Source of the DNA: Miscanthus floridulus
Taxonomy: Eukaryota; Streptophyta; Magnoliopsida; Poales; Poaceae
Length of the DNA: 64,000 nt
Direction of reading: 5' to 3'
Assembly: GCF_019320115.1 (NCBI RefSeq)
Contig: NC_089593.1
Coordinates: forward strand, 14,536,789 to 14,600,788
The notes under the pieces were generated by a model. The model made no database searches and was not told where the DNA came from. It worked only from the letters and a program-made list of their open reading frames with translations. A program made the position numbers and the translations under genes. Below are positions 47,501 to 57,789 of the stretch, one piece after another (position 1 is the stretch's first letter; each line of letters opens with the position of its first letter).

Positions 47501-48270
47501 GGACTTGAATTGAATGTTTGAATCATAGGCATCTGGAAACCTCCTGGAGTTGGTTGTACAGAAGTAGTTGCGGCATATTGAGGCACTTGAGCCATCGGCG
47601 AAACGGCCGATGATATAGGCGCTCTTGCTGCTGCATCAAATACTTGAGGTAATCTAGGATTGAAAGCAGATGACTCTGGAGGCATGTCATATCCCCACCA
47701 ATTAGTAGGAATCTGGTTATTCTGAGACACAGGACCTGACATAGCTGATGCCGATAGATCTGTATTAAGTTGAACTCGCCCTCCTGGTAACACCTGATCT
47801 GATTGTATCGGTGTAGATTGTATATTAGGTGAACTTGCCAATACTGGAGGGGAAGTAACTTCTGTACCCACAACGGCCGAAGGAGCCGATGGAGTTTTGA
47901 CAGATGCCGGCTCTGGTTGATGATAGGCAGGCCCAACGTAATGTGGTGCCGCTTGTCCTTCTTTGAGAGTTCGAACCACAGCATTATGAACAGTATTGGA
48001 CAGCACATTGGAATGATTAATCAAAGCATGATTTACTGCAGAATTAACCATCTCTTGAAGTTTACCAGGATTGGAGTCAAAGGTCACCTGCCGAGGCAAC
48101 GGCAAATCTTGCTTCTGGATGACTTGTCCACTCTTGTTCAAGCTAAACGATCTCAGACAAAGCTGCTTGTATTCTTCTACAGCCTTTTCCATAGCCTGCC
48201 TCTGTTCTTCCTTGAGATCTTCTTCTGATACTGCGATAATGTTCCCTGGATCGATCTCGGAGTTGAACAT
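44593..48270 (-). CDS. Tat element gag-protease, with one in-frame TAG
   Basis: Starts MFNSEIDPGNIIAVSEEDL at 48270, just inside the primer site. The N-terminal ~318 residues are Pro/Gln/Ser-rich. A TAG at 47316-47314 follows QLPVQHTV, after which the same frame continues (RNQQVVGIQQGHMQAG) to 44593. The capsid-type retrotransposon gag domain lies around residues 410-560 (VPDFTKFSGQDDTSIMEHV, FAGIHEKKLTDLVKLRQR). A zinc-knuckle-like segment (CKWHNATSHSTNECKVF) follows, then a retroviral-type aspartic protease with VLIDGGAAINIMP and LLLGRDWI. The TAG may be a CAG-to-TAG mutation. Its context is not the classical readthrough context. Gag assembles particles and protease processes the polyprotein. 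Confidence 0.9.
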
Positions 48271-48281
48271 ATTGGTTGAAG

Positions 48282-48303
48282 TGTCCCACCGGGCGTGCCA
48301 AAA
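48282..48303 (-). promoter_or_regulatory. Candidate primer binding site
   Basis: Minus strand TTTTGGCACGCCCGGTGGGA lies four bases after the end of the 5' LTR (…ATCAACA), where a tRNA primer site is expected. The complement ends in GTGCCA. I could not assign the tRNA species. Confidence 0.6.
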
Positions 48304-48307
48304 GATG

Positions 48308-49213
48308 TGTTGATGCAAAAGTGATCTGCAAACACAAAGGGCTAATACCCGAATCGATATCCAAAGCGTGCCAGTCGATTTGACCTGCTAATCGACAAGG
48401 ATGAAGAAACGAACACTTTGGTCCTGACAACAGCGATACGCCCGGAAGTCACGGCCAAGAGGTGCTCACGCGGAACTCGAGAATCGCCGAAGATCGCACT
48501 GAAGCGATGCAGCTCGCCGAATCAATGAGAACTCGTAAAAAGAAAAATATGCAAATTGACGAAGTCGCCGAAAAGTAGATGTAAATAGGAGTAAAAGTTG
48601 GTTTTGATATTGATTGATGTTTTTATTACATTGCCCTTTACTCCATATTTATACCCTGATCTAAAGAGACACAACCAAACACAACTAGGACACCAATCCC
48701 GTATCTAAGGAAACACGTGACTCTTACACGAATTATAACCTAACAAATACAGAAAAGGAAACCAACTCCTATCTATTTCCCTGTCCGCCTTAATTACGAT
48801 GGAAATCTCACTGTCCTCCTTCCCATCGGCATACCCCCTATTTCATCGGCAGCAGGCTTCAAGTCTTCCTTCATCGGCATACTCCCTGCTTCATCGGCAG
48901 TAGTCTTCAAGTCTTCCTTCATCGGCATACTCCCTACTTCATCGGCAGTAGTCTTCAAGTCTTCCTTCATCGGCATACTCCCTGTTTCATCGGCAGTAGT
49001 CTTTAAGTCTTCCTTCATCGGCATCGACAACAACTCCTCCAACCTCATCGGCAACGCCCGAGTCCAAATCAACCTTTCCATCAATCATCACCAACTATCG
49101 GCAACCATTTTTACAAACTGGCTTTCATTGGCTATCAAAGTATTCAATAACTTTCCCCTTGCCGATTGGTCCACTCCGATTATTTTGACATGTGCAAAAA
49201 AACGGTGTCAACA
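48308..49213 (-). repeat. 5' LTR of the Tat element
   Basis: 906 bp, one substitution and one 1-bp indel from 36632-37538. It carries the TATA box TATAAATA at 48646-48653 and the four 48-bp repeats (48824-49015). Confidence 0.95.
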
Positions 49214-50481
49214 GAGCTGACGTAGCTGCATAGATGTCAGGGTAGCTGACCGGACGCTGGGTGTGTCCGGTCAAGGTCGTCCGGACACAACCGGTCAAGT
49301 TTTGCCGTCTTTAGGAGCTTACTGGAAATGACCGGACTCTGGGTGTTCGGCGTCCGATCACATACGGCAGAGCGTCCGGTCATGTCATGACTGTTGAGAT
49401 CAAACGACTCCTGTTTAACACAGGATGACACGTGGCCGCCATCGGGCGACCGGACACTGAGCCCTACGTCCGGTCAATAGGACCGGAGCGTCCGGTCACC
49501 CCGATCAGTGCCTAGTGAAGGGGTACAACGGCTCTATTTCATGGGGGCTTCTATTTAAGCCCCATGGCTGGCTCTAGCTCACTCTCTTGCACATTTTTCA
49601 TTGACATAGCAACCCTGTGAGCTTAGCCAAAGCACTCCCACTCATCTCCATCATTGATCCATCATCTTTGTGAGATTGGGAGAGAATCCAAGTGCATTGC
49701 TTGAGTGATTGCATCTAGAGGCACTTGGTATTCATGTTGCGCTATGGATTTCGCTTGTTACTCTTGGTGGTTGCCACCACCTAGACGGCTTGGTGCAGCG
49801 GTGGAGGATTGGCACGAGTTGGTGATTGTTCATGGCTATCTCCGGTGATTGTGAGGGGATTTGTACCTTCCCCGGCAGAGTGCCGAAAGGTAACCCTAGT
49901 GGATTGCTCATGTCATTGAGTTACCTCACTTGCGGGTAGGTTCTTGCGGTGTCCAATCGTGTGGACGAGGTTTGTGCAACACCTCTTAGCCGCCGAACCA
50001 CCAAGTGTTGGTCGACACAACGGGGACGTAGCGTATTGGCAAGCACGTGAACCTCGAGAGAAAATCGGTTGTCTCTTGCCATTTGGCATTCTCTCGGTGA
50101 TTGATTTCATCTTCATCTTGTGATTGGTTCATCCCTCTACACGGCAGTATAATCACCCTACTCACTCTTTTATATTCTTGCAAACTAGTTGTGGCAAGCT
50201 CTTTAGTGTAATTAGAATTGAGAGCTTGATTTGTTATTTAAGTTAATCTAGTGGAGCTCTTTAGTGTAGCAAGATTGAGAGCTCTTAGTGAGTAGTATCA
50301 TAGCAAGTTGTGTGTCTAGTAATCATTGCAACTAGAATTGTTGGATAGGTGGCTTGCAACCCTCTTAGAGCTAGAGCAAGTTTGCATTACGCTATTTGTC
50401 TTACTAATCAAATTGCTCTAGTTGATTTATAGAATTTTAAATAGGCTATTCACCCCCCTCTAGCCATATTAGGACCTTTCA

Positions 50482-50640
50482 ACCTTCCTTGCTGTTGCAC
50501 CTCTCATGATCGCGAGTGCGAGAGATAGAGGCAAGAAGAGGAGCATCTCAGTGAGCTGCTTTATCTTCCCTGCTGCACCTCTCATGGTCACGAGCATGAG
50601 GGAGATAGAGGCATTTACCTCTCACGGTCGAGAGAGAGGC
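50482..50640. repeat. Two tandem copies of a ~75-bp unit leading into the hairpin
   Basis: The phrase TGCACCTCTCATGRTC followed by GAGATAGAGGCA occurs twice (near 50494 and 50573), and a partial third copy runs into AAGAAGAGGAGTGG, the first arm of the hairpin at 50641. Confidence 0.6.
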
Positions 50641-50738
50641 AAGAAGAGGAGTGGAAGAGAAGCGCTATCGCCGTCGCTGCTACTCCAGAGGAAGGAGGAT
50701 CGCGACGGCGATAGCGCTTCTCTTCCACTCCTCTTCTT
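50641..50738. repeat. Perfect 37-bp inverted repeat with 24-bp loop
   Basis: Arm 1 is 50641-50677 (AAGAAGAGGAGTGGAAGAGA and on) and arm 2 is 50702-50738 (ending TCTTCCACTCCTCTTCTT). All 37 positions pair, around a 24-nt loop. RNA from either strand would fold into a strong stem of microRNA-precursor size. The origin is unknown. Confidence 0.9.
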
Positions 50739-50879
50739 CTGGAGTACAAGAAATGCGCAGGGCAAACCAGGGATACCAAAGTGCATTGAGTACCCCTTGG
50801 CTTGCCCAAATAAGCGAACCCCCTTAATCGCAAAACTTCCATTAGCACCTAGATCAAGCAGCCCCCGCTGTGCCTAGAT

Positions 50880-51292
50880 GCCGGTAGTACCTAATCTTGA
50901 AGGCCTTCTCCCAACGCCGTTGCTGCCGTCGGATGAGTTGGAGGAGCGCCATGAGGCATACTTCGTAGGAAAGTAATGGTGATGCAACTATGTTGTGGGT
51001 AATTAAGAAATGGGGAAATAACTCACCTTGAATTTACTACCGCCGGTACACCAAACAGTCGTGTAGGGCCGGCGGCCATAACGCCAATCCCAGTCGTCTC
51101 GGCTTTTCATGCGACGGAGAAAATACCACTGCCGCATTTATTGTTAACATGTGGGTGGTAGAAGTTTCAACTGCTGGTTTCCTTCCTTAGGAGGCCTCGC
51201 TATCGGTCCAACCAGCGGTGGAAGTATACACCGTCGCTTCTATCGCTACAGTAGTGAAAGTGGTGATAGTGATAAATCAATCTGTAGTAGTG
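50880..51292. mobile_element. CACTA-type terminus, partial
   Basis: The segment ends TCTGTAGTAGTG, the inverse of a CACTACTACAGA terminus, and contains repeated phrases on CGGTGGAAG/CCGTCGC that look subterminal. No matching left end was found, so the start given is arbitrary. Confidence 0.4.
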
Positions 51293-52814
51293 TATTTTTA
51301 ACTAACCAAATCTTTTTTAATAGTTTCTTTATCTCTTATGGCTTTCTCATCTGAAATTCTTTATTTTCTTAATTTAAGCATGCATCCAATTTACTCGGAT
51401 CTTCCGAGAAAAAAGCCGGACGAGGAGCGGATATGGAGTTCTTCTCGACTGCGGAAACTTACAAATTTGACAGGATATTTGGTAGCTGTTTATTTTTAAG
51501 GAGCCCTTTTTACCAAACTATTAGAGAACACTTTTGCTAAAATGTTGAAATACGGAGTTGTTTTATAAAAATCCCCCAGATGCTCTAAATAAATTAGAAT
51601 AACCAAATAACCACTTTGGTCCGATAGGACTGAGTTGCCATTCCAATCTGGTTGGCACGACCAGAGTCCCACATTTGCATGCCATGCCTCTGCATAGATT
51701 GTTGCCATAAGATTGTCCTATCACGCGATGCATATAGATTGTCAAAAGTCTGAGGTCTATGGTCCCAGTCTATGCCTCGCGTGTTGGCCTGGCCCATGAC
51801 CTCGCGTTTTGGCCTAGTCTAAGCACGACACAACCTAATGGCCGTTGTGCCCATGCTAGTTTGGCCTGATGTACATGCCGTGCCTGGGTCACTACCTCGC
51901 CACGTCACTCTAGCTAGGCTCCACACAATTAGTAGGAGGCCGACTAAGGTTCATCACAGCCACCTCCACCTCTCATATATAGTGAACACATTCCACTCAA
52001 AAAATAAATAAATATATGTGAACACACCAAAACCCTAACTTGCTAACTCCAATTTCCATCTCACCCAATAGACATTCATCCACATGCCGCACTGTGTTCC
52101 CTCTCAAACACCCCTATTCCCATTTCCTTCCCTTCCACTGCGCCTTCCTCCTTCAACGGAAGCTCTCCTCCACGCTCTACTCCAATATTGGCTCCCCTTC
52201 CCCTTCTCCACTAGTGCGAGCAACAGTGGCGCATTGGTAGGGGTAGGGGCGCGGTGGGATCGGTGAGCCCTCAGCCCATACTGACACAACTAAGCCAGTG
52301 TAGACCCGTGCCTAGGCCAAAGCCACATCCATTGGCAGGCACCACATGTCACAGTGAGCAAATAGTGTTGTGCCAGCCCGACACTAATCGAGTTGTGCCT
52401 TAATGGGTCCATGCCGTGTGCCGTCTAGGTTGTCCATTTGGATATAAATCTTATAACCAAAAAGATCCAAAATTATATATCAACTCATGCATTCAAAGAT
52501 AGGCTTGGACACTGCCCACTAATTTGGCATTGCGGAACCCCACCTGTATGCATGTAAGAGTGCGTTTGGTAGGGCTCTAAACTCTTGTAGAAATGTTTCG
52601 GATCTAGATTCTCCCTTAAAACATTTCAGGTGACGAATCGGAATCACTTTGTGAAAGCGTTTGGCTGATATACTTAATTAATCACCTCTAAACTGCCAGG
52701 TGATGAATTTGGTGAAACCAGCCTTTGTTCGACTCATGTTTCTAGGCAAGAAACTAGAAACGTTTCTACGCCAAAAAGTTTCCTGCTTTCACCGTTTAGT
52801 AGTTTTGAACGCAA
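51293..52814. other. Intergenic stretch without recognised gene
   Basis: From about 51770 to 52450 the sequence is rich in GGCCTGGCCCATGCC/GTGCCAGCCCG phrases, as in subterminal regions of some hAT or Mutator elements, but no ends were found. Around 52560-52840 a TTTGGTAGGGCTC phrase suggests a degraded MITE. Confidence 0.35.
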
Positions 52815-53995
52815 TGGCAGGAGCTCTGCCTTTCAATTAAGTGATAATGAAAGAGAGTTTATGTACAAGCAAAAGAGAGGCACACTCCATAGTGGAGCAT
52901 TATAGGGAAGCACTGTCCACTAGGGGAGGCAGCAGCTATGCATAAGCAAAAGCTCTCTTTCTGTCCTCTATATCTTCCTTAATTCTTGCAGCCACCTGTA
53001 GTACTGTTTATGTTGTTGAAAATTCTCATGTTTTTCTCTTTCCAAATATTCTAGAATGTGTAGATTATCACCACGTTCTGCCTTCTACGTTCAGAGTTAG
53101 GCACTCTGCTCACCACCTCCTCCCACTATGTTCTGATGTGGTCATGTGGATAGGGGCAACTTCGAGGTGTGACTGCAGCTCAGTGAAGTTCTCCCAAGAG
53201 AGGATTTGGACCCAAACCGCCTTTGCAAAGGGACAACACAAACAAAGGTGAAGGCCGGTTTCTAAGGGTCCATTGCAAAGCACGCAGTGTTCTTGGTCTG
53301 GCCACCCTCTCTTTTGTAGGTTGTGCGCCGTAGGAATTTTGTCTTGTACTAGAATCCAGGCGAAGATGTTACATTTGTTCTCCACTTGTGCTCTCCAGAT
53401 TTGGTCGCTATGGAAAACACCGAAGGAGCCTCTGAATTAGATCCGGTAAGCTGAGCAGGTGGAGTAAGCACCATCCAGGGTCCATCGCTAGGTGATGGAA
53501 TCCTGAACTCCCTGTTGCAGGTGTATGTCCTGGATCCTTAACCAAAGGGACGACGCGAATTTTTCAATGTGGACAGCCGAGGTGATTCTCCCCCTTAGCG
53601 AGCGCATCCAATTGTTGTTCTGAAGCTCCCGTTGCACTGTTATGTTCTTTCTCGAAATAAGCTGGAACAAGTGTGGGGCTAGATGCTTGGGAGCTTCTCC
53701 CTCGAGCCAGTTATGGTGCCAAAATCGAGCCTTTGTGCCATCACCCAGCGTTATTATGATTGAGTTGAAAAGTAGGCAATCGACATTACTGCAAGGAAGC
53801 TCCAAGCCAAGCCACGGCTTGGACTGTTCTACCCATTCCTGCCAGAGCCATTGTAAACGGAGAGCTCTACCAAATCTATCAAGGTCAGGCACCCCTAAGC
53901 CTCGAAGATCCTTGGGTCTGGTAACTGTTGGCCAGTTAATCAGACAGTGACCGCCATTTGCATTGTCTTTAGAAGTAACTAGCTGAGAATCTGGA
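52815..53995 (-). mobile_element. L1-type LINE fragment, 3' end of ORF2
   Basis: On the minus strand the frame at 53892-53488 (GDGTKARFWHHNWLEGEAP) and another at 53385-53110 (KIPTAHNLQKRGWPDQEHCVLCNGPLETGLHL) are separated by a frameshift. Both match the C-terminal region of plant L1 ORF2, including the RT-associated zinc-binding domain with its CVLC...H pattern. The 3' end reads TTGTACATAAACTCTC and TTAATTGAAAGG. RT and endonuclease are absent. Confidence 0.8.
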
Positions 53996-54517
53996 AAATT
54001 TCAGCTTGCCGAATTAACGCACTATCAGCACCTACTTCCAACTAATTTGGCGGTATATTAGTGCTAGCCCAAGTCAAATGTATCAGCTGTTTTAGGAAAT
54101 CCAAACGGCCTGCATTGCCAACCGGGGCCACTTATATAGCAAACAAAAAGGCACAGAAAGGTTTGTTTGGAATGCAGGAATTTCGCAGGAATTTCACATG
54201 ATTTAGTTCAAGTTCACAGGAAAATGTAGGAATAGGGAAAAATTCCCGCGTTCCAAACAGGCCCTTACATCAGATGGTTCGCAGTTCATGTTTTGTTCTT
54301 GTTCCATGTTGGAATTTCCTGCAAATGTTTCTCTGCCTCCTCAACAACTGGTTGTTGGGAACCGCAGCCACTGAAACAATCATATCCGCGGTAGACAGCT
54401 CCAAACTATACACTGTATGTGCAGAAGGATTGTCTTGACTACTTAAAACTATTGGTCCAGTGTATTTATCCAGAGGTGTTCGCGTGAGTATCCACGCTCC
54501 ATGGATATCGTACCTTC
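53996..54517. other. Intergenic stretch without recognised gene
   Basis: Contains a degenerate element-like segment (about 54160-54270: TTTGTTTGGAATGCAGGAATT ... TTCCAAACAGGCCC, an imperfect inverted pair). Confidence 0.4.
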
Positions 54518-54760
54518 AGCACGTGTTTAGTTGCCACCCTAAATTCTAAAAAAGTGCTAAGTAGCTATCACATCGAATCTTGCGATACATGCATGGAGCA
54601 TTAAATGTAGACGAAAAAAAACTAATTACACAGTTTGGTTGGAAATTGCGAGACGAACGTTTTGAGCCTAATTAGTCCATGATTGAATACTATTTGCCAA
54701 ATAAAAACGAAAGTGCTACAGTAGCCAAATTTCCAACTTTCACCCAACTAAACACACGCT
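54518..54760. mobile_element. MITE of the GTGTTTAGTTG family
   Basis: AGCACGTGTTTAGTTG at the left and CAACTAAACACACGCT at the right are terminal inverted repeats. The interior carries the grass block ATGCATGGAGCATTAAATGTAGAC ... GAGCCTAATTAGTCCATGATT. The right end abuts the LINE coding sequence directly and no target duplication is seen. Confidence 0.75.
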
Positions 54761-54763
54761 CAC

Positions 54764-56161
54764 TTTGTGGATGATTGTATTGTCTTCTCTGAAGCGTCGC
54801 AGAGGGAGGCCGATAGGCTTCGAACGATCCTTGATATTTACAGCAGAGGCTCGGGGCAGCAGGTAAACCGTGACAAATCTGCTATCTTTTTTAGCAAGAA
54901 TTGTCTGGATGAGGTGAAGGAGGTGGTGCGGCAAGAGCTGAACATAGATACTGAAGCTTTGTCAGACAAGTACTTGGGCTTGCCAATAGCGCTTGGCCGA
55001 TCTACCACTGAGGCGTTTGAATTTATGCCGACCAGAGTTAAGGGCCTTGTTGGCACTTGGAGCGGCAGACAGGCGAGCAGAGCAGGAAGGGAGGTTCTTC
55101 TCAAGTCGGTGGCACAAGCGGTTCCCACTTACTCAATGAGCTGTTTTCTCCTTTCCAAAACAACCTGCAAGAAGATGAGATCCACAATTGCCAACTATTG
55201 GTGGGGCAGATCAGCAGATAACCGACGAATACATTGGCTACGTTGGGATGGTTTGACTCAACACAAGTCGGTGGGAGGCATGGGTTTTCGTGATCTGCAC
55301 CTTTTCAATAAGGCAATGTTGGGAAAGCAAGGCTGGCGTCTGATTACTCGGGTGGACAGCTTGTGTGCCAGAGTTCTCAAAGGAAGATACTTTCGTGACT
55401 CATCCTTTCTAGACAGCTCGCGGAAGAGGCATGCTAGTCACACCTGGAGATCAATCATGGCTGGGAAAGAAGTGCTTGTCCAGGGCCTGATCAAGAGAAT
55501 AGGAAATGGGGTTTCGACAAACATCTGGCAAGATAGATGGATCCCAATGTACTTCAATGCCAAGCCGATTGCGCCCAGTGAGGGGCAAGAGGTAACGCTG
55601 GTGTCGGATCTTATGCTCGACTCGGGTCAATGGAATGAAGAACTGATAAAGGCTGTCTTCCTTCCAATTGATGCGAGGGCTATCCTTCGTATTCCTCTAC
55701 GGTCACAAGAAGAGGACTGGTGGGCGTCGGAGCCAGAGAAATTTGGTGATTACACAGTGAAGTCGGCATATAGGAAACTACATGGGCCCAGTACGGATCA
55801 TGCTGGACTGGTACCTGGGGTTTCGAATGATGCATCCTGGAATAAGCTGTGGAAACTTAATGTCCCGCCCAAAGTTAAGGTATTTTGGTGGAGAGTGCTA
55901 CATGAATTCCTACCTGCCAAAGATATTCTTAACCGGCGTCATATTGAACCGACTGGTTTCTATGAGGTGTGTGGACCAGACAAAGAATCAATCAAACATG
56001 TCCTTACTGAATGCACCATTGCTAAACTGTTTTGGAGAGAAGTCAGGGTTCAAATGGGTGTCAAGCTTCCCCGGCTCCACCCTATTACTTGGGCAAGTGA
56101 TTTACTGTCCGAAGGTTTTTGCTCTGAAAAGGACCGATGTCTCTTCATAATTGGGATGTAA
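54764..56161 (+). mobile_element. 5'-truncated L1-type LINE (ORF2 from RT catalytic motif to zinc-binding domain)
   Basis: The frame is open for 464 codons. It enters exactly at the RT catalytic motif (FVDDCIVFSEAS), continues with GQQVNRDKSAIFFSKN and KYLGLPIALGR, then the long connector (WWGRSADNRRIHWLRWDGL). It ends in the RT-associated zinc-binding domain (WNKLWKLNVPPKVKVFWWR, CGPDKESIKHVLTEC). It stops at 56161 without the usual RNase H or tail, and the CACTA element at 56178 begins 16 bp later. No stop codon inside, but it lacks endonuclease and most of RT. Confidence 0.88.
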
Positions 56162-56177
56162 TCTTTATCGTTGCAAA

Positions 56178-57609
56178 CACTACTACAACGCAGGATATAG
56201 TAATGCCAACTTGTGTTACTATAGGTTGGAAAAAATGTTACTAGCTCTTAGTAACATTTTTTTGGTCCAATTGGCTATGTTACTAGAGACTGGTTTATTA
56301 TAACATATCTACTTGTCTACAGGAACATTTGTCTAGTGTTACAATGATTTTTGTTATAACACTTTTTTTTTTTGCTCTAGTAACACTTCACATTATGGTT
56401 GAACGCATAATTTGTAACACATTTATTTATTTATCGGAACTAGGCGCAGAATTGACTTTCTCTAATGAAGGTAGATGAACATAATACACTTGTTCTAACT
56501 GCATGATCATGATGTACAACTAAGAGTTGTTGGTCACTAAGAGAATATGTCAAATTAATGTAGGCTGGGTCCATGGTGCTATTAATGACTTCAAAATATC
56601 CTAATAAGGCCAATGTAGCCTATGCAACTCTCTTCAGCACTGATTCAAAAGCCATTGTTGGTGGAGTTAAGACAGAAAGTCAATTCTACAAAGTGTGTAT
56701 CAATCATGCTATAGCAAAAGATGAGCCATTAGTGAGGCCCGTGCCTGGGTGTAACAATATTGGTGATGCTCAAGCTAAAGGACTCCCAATTGCTTGGCCT
56801 TCGAGGTTTGTATGTTCAAACTAGCTTTCTTAAATTTACATCAATATACATATGTGGCCTAATTTGTAATATTACAACTTACATTTTCTTTGCAGGTTAA
56901 AATGATTAATGGTTGAATTCCTACATCAATGTGAACAAGAAGAAGCAATGGACTTTATGAATCCCATCTTGTTCTTGAAATTTTCTTTCTAGTATGGACA
57001 ATGTGTGTTTGCTCTCTAGAGCTATATCGTTATGTACATACACTATGATTTGATCTGAACAAGCACTATGTTTAAAATCATCCTACAATATGTGGATCTT
57101 GCTATGATTATGGAAATTTGTGGTTTATGTGATTTTGCAATGTGTCATGTTTGTGTGATTATATAATAATATGTGTGCCACATGTATAGGAGAAATAAAT
57201 ATTTGTTTCATAACCTGAATATGTTACAATAGATATAAAATAGTGTTACAAACCATGTGTTCCTTTGTTCCATACTGTGCTCTACCATAATGTAGAAGTG
57301 TTAATAGAACTAAAAAAAGTGTTACAACAGACAACACTAGGCAAATGTTCCGATGAATAAATAAATGTGTTACAAACTATGCGTTCAACCATAATGTGAA
57401 CATTGTGAAGTGTTACTAGAGCAAAAAAAAGTGTTACAACAAAAATCAATGTAACAAATGTTCATATAGACAAGTAGATGTGTTATAATAAACCAGTCTA
57501 TGGTAACATAGCCAATTGAAACAAAAAAAAATGTTACCAAAAGAGCTAGTAACACTTTTTTCAACCTATAGTAATATAGGTTAGTGTTGCTATATCCACT
57601 GTAGCAGTG
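56178..57609. mobile_element. Foldback CACTA element
   Basis: CACTACTACAACGCAGGAT at the left and TCCACTGTAGCAGTG at the right bound 1432 bp. The first ~280 bp and last ~270 bp are long imperfect inverted repeats of each other (for example ACACATTTATTTATTTATCG against GATGAATAAATAAATGTGTT), rich in GTGTTACTAG/CTAGTAACAC. The middle carries a transposase-derived fragment (56573-56824). Flanking trinucleotides AAA and ATG do not match. Confidence 0.8.
56573..56824 (+). pseudogene. CACTA Tnp1/En-Spm-type transposase fragment
   Basis: 83 codons including VAYATLFSTDSKAIVGG and AKDEPLVRPVPGC, ending AKGLPIAWPSRFV. This block is conserved at the C-terminus of plant En/Spm (Tnp1-like) proteins. It has no catalytic domain and ends at a splice-like boundary (TTTGTATGTTCAAACTAG). 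It is a remnant within the non-autonomous element. Confidence 0.7.
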
Positions 57610-57639
57610 ATGAAGATTATAATCCTGTTTCTATATGAT

Positions 57640-57641
<2 letters not shown>

Positions 57642-57673
<32 letters not shown>
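57642..57673. repeat. Poly-G tract, 32 bp
   Basis: Uninterrupted run of 32 G between the CACTA element and the PDR promoter region. Length uncertain. Confidence 0.95.
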
Positions 57674-57674
<1 letters not shown>

Positions 57675-57789
57675 AGCTCTAAACAATACAGTGTATGTGG
57701 ATGTGGATGAATGAATTCGGTAAGCTGTCTGTGTACATCGATGCCATTGCCATGTACAGACAAAAGGAAAGAAATTAAGGAGTCAACCC

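Larger units (their letters stand above)
36632..49213 (-). mobile_element. Tat-lineage Ty3/gypsy retrotransposon with antisense PMD gene
   Basis: Complete 12,582-bp element with perfect target duplication GAGCT (36627-36631, 49214-49218). LTRs are 37538-36632 and 49213-48308 (907 and 906 bp), differing by one G/A substitution and one T-run indel, so insertion is recent. Minus-strand order: 5' LTR, primer site, gag-protease (48270-44593), RT / RNase H / second archaeal-type RNase H / integrase (44593-41358), an antisense host-like gene (plus, 38134-41271), polypurine tract, 3' LTR. The dual RNase H and the additional antisense ORF place it in the Tat lineage. The whole element is strikingly enriched in ATCGGC/GCCGAT. 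Confidence 0.95.
35994..50481 (+). mobile_element. Sirevirus (Copia) 3' LTR, split by the nested Tat element
   Basis: Starts TGAAAGCTCTAGTTTGG at 35994, is interrupted at 36631, resumes at 49214 with the duplicated GAGCT, and ends CATATTAGGACCTTTCA at 50481. Without the insert it is about 1.9 kb. Both parts carry clusters of ACCGGAC and GTCCGGTCA (36500-36625; 49230-49500). It is a relative of the solo LTRs at 5878-9896 and 5906-7909. Confidence 0.88.
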
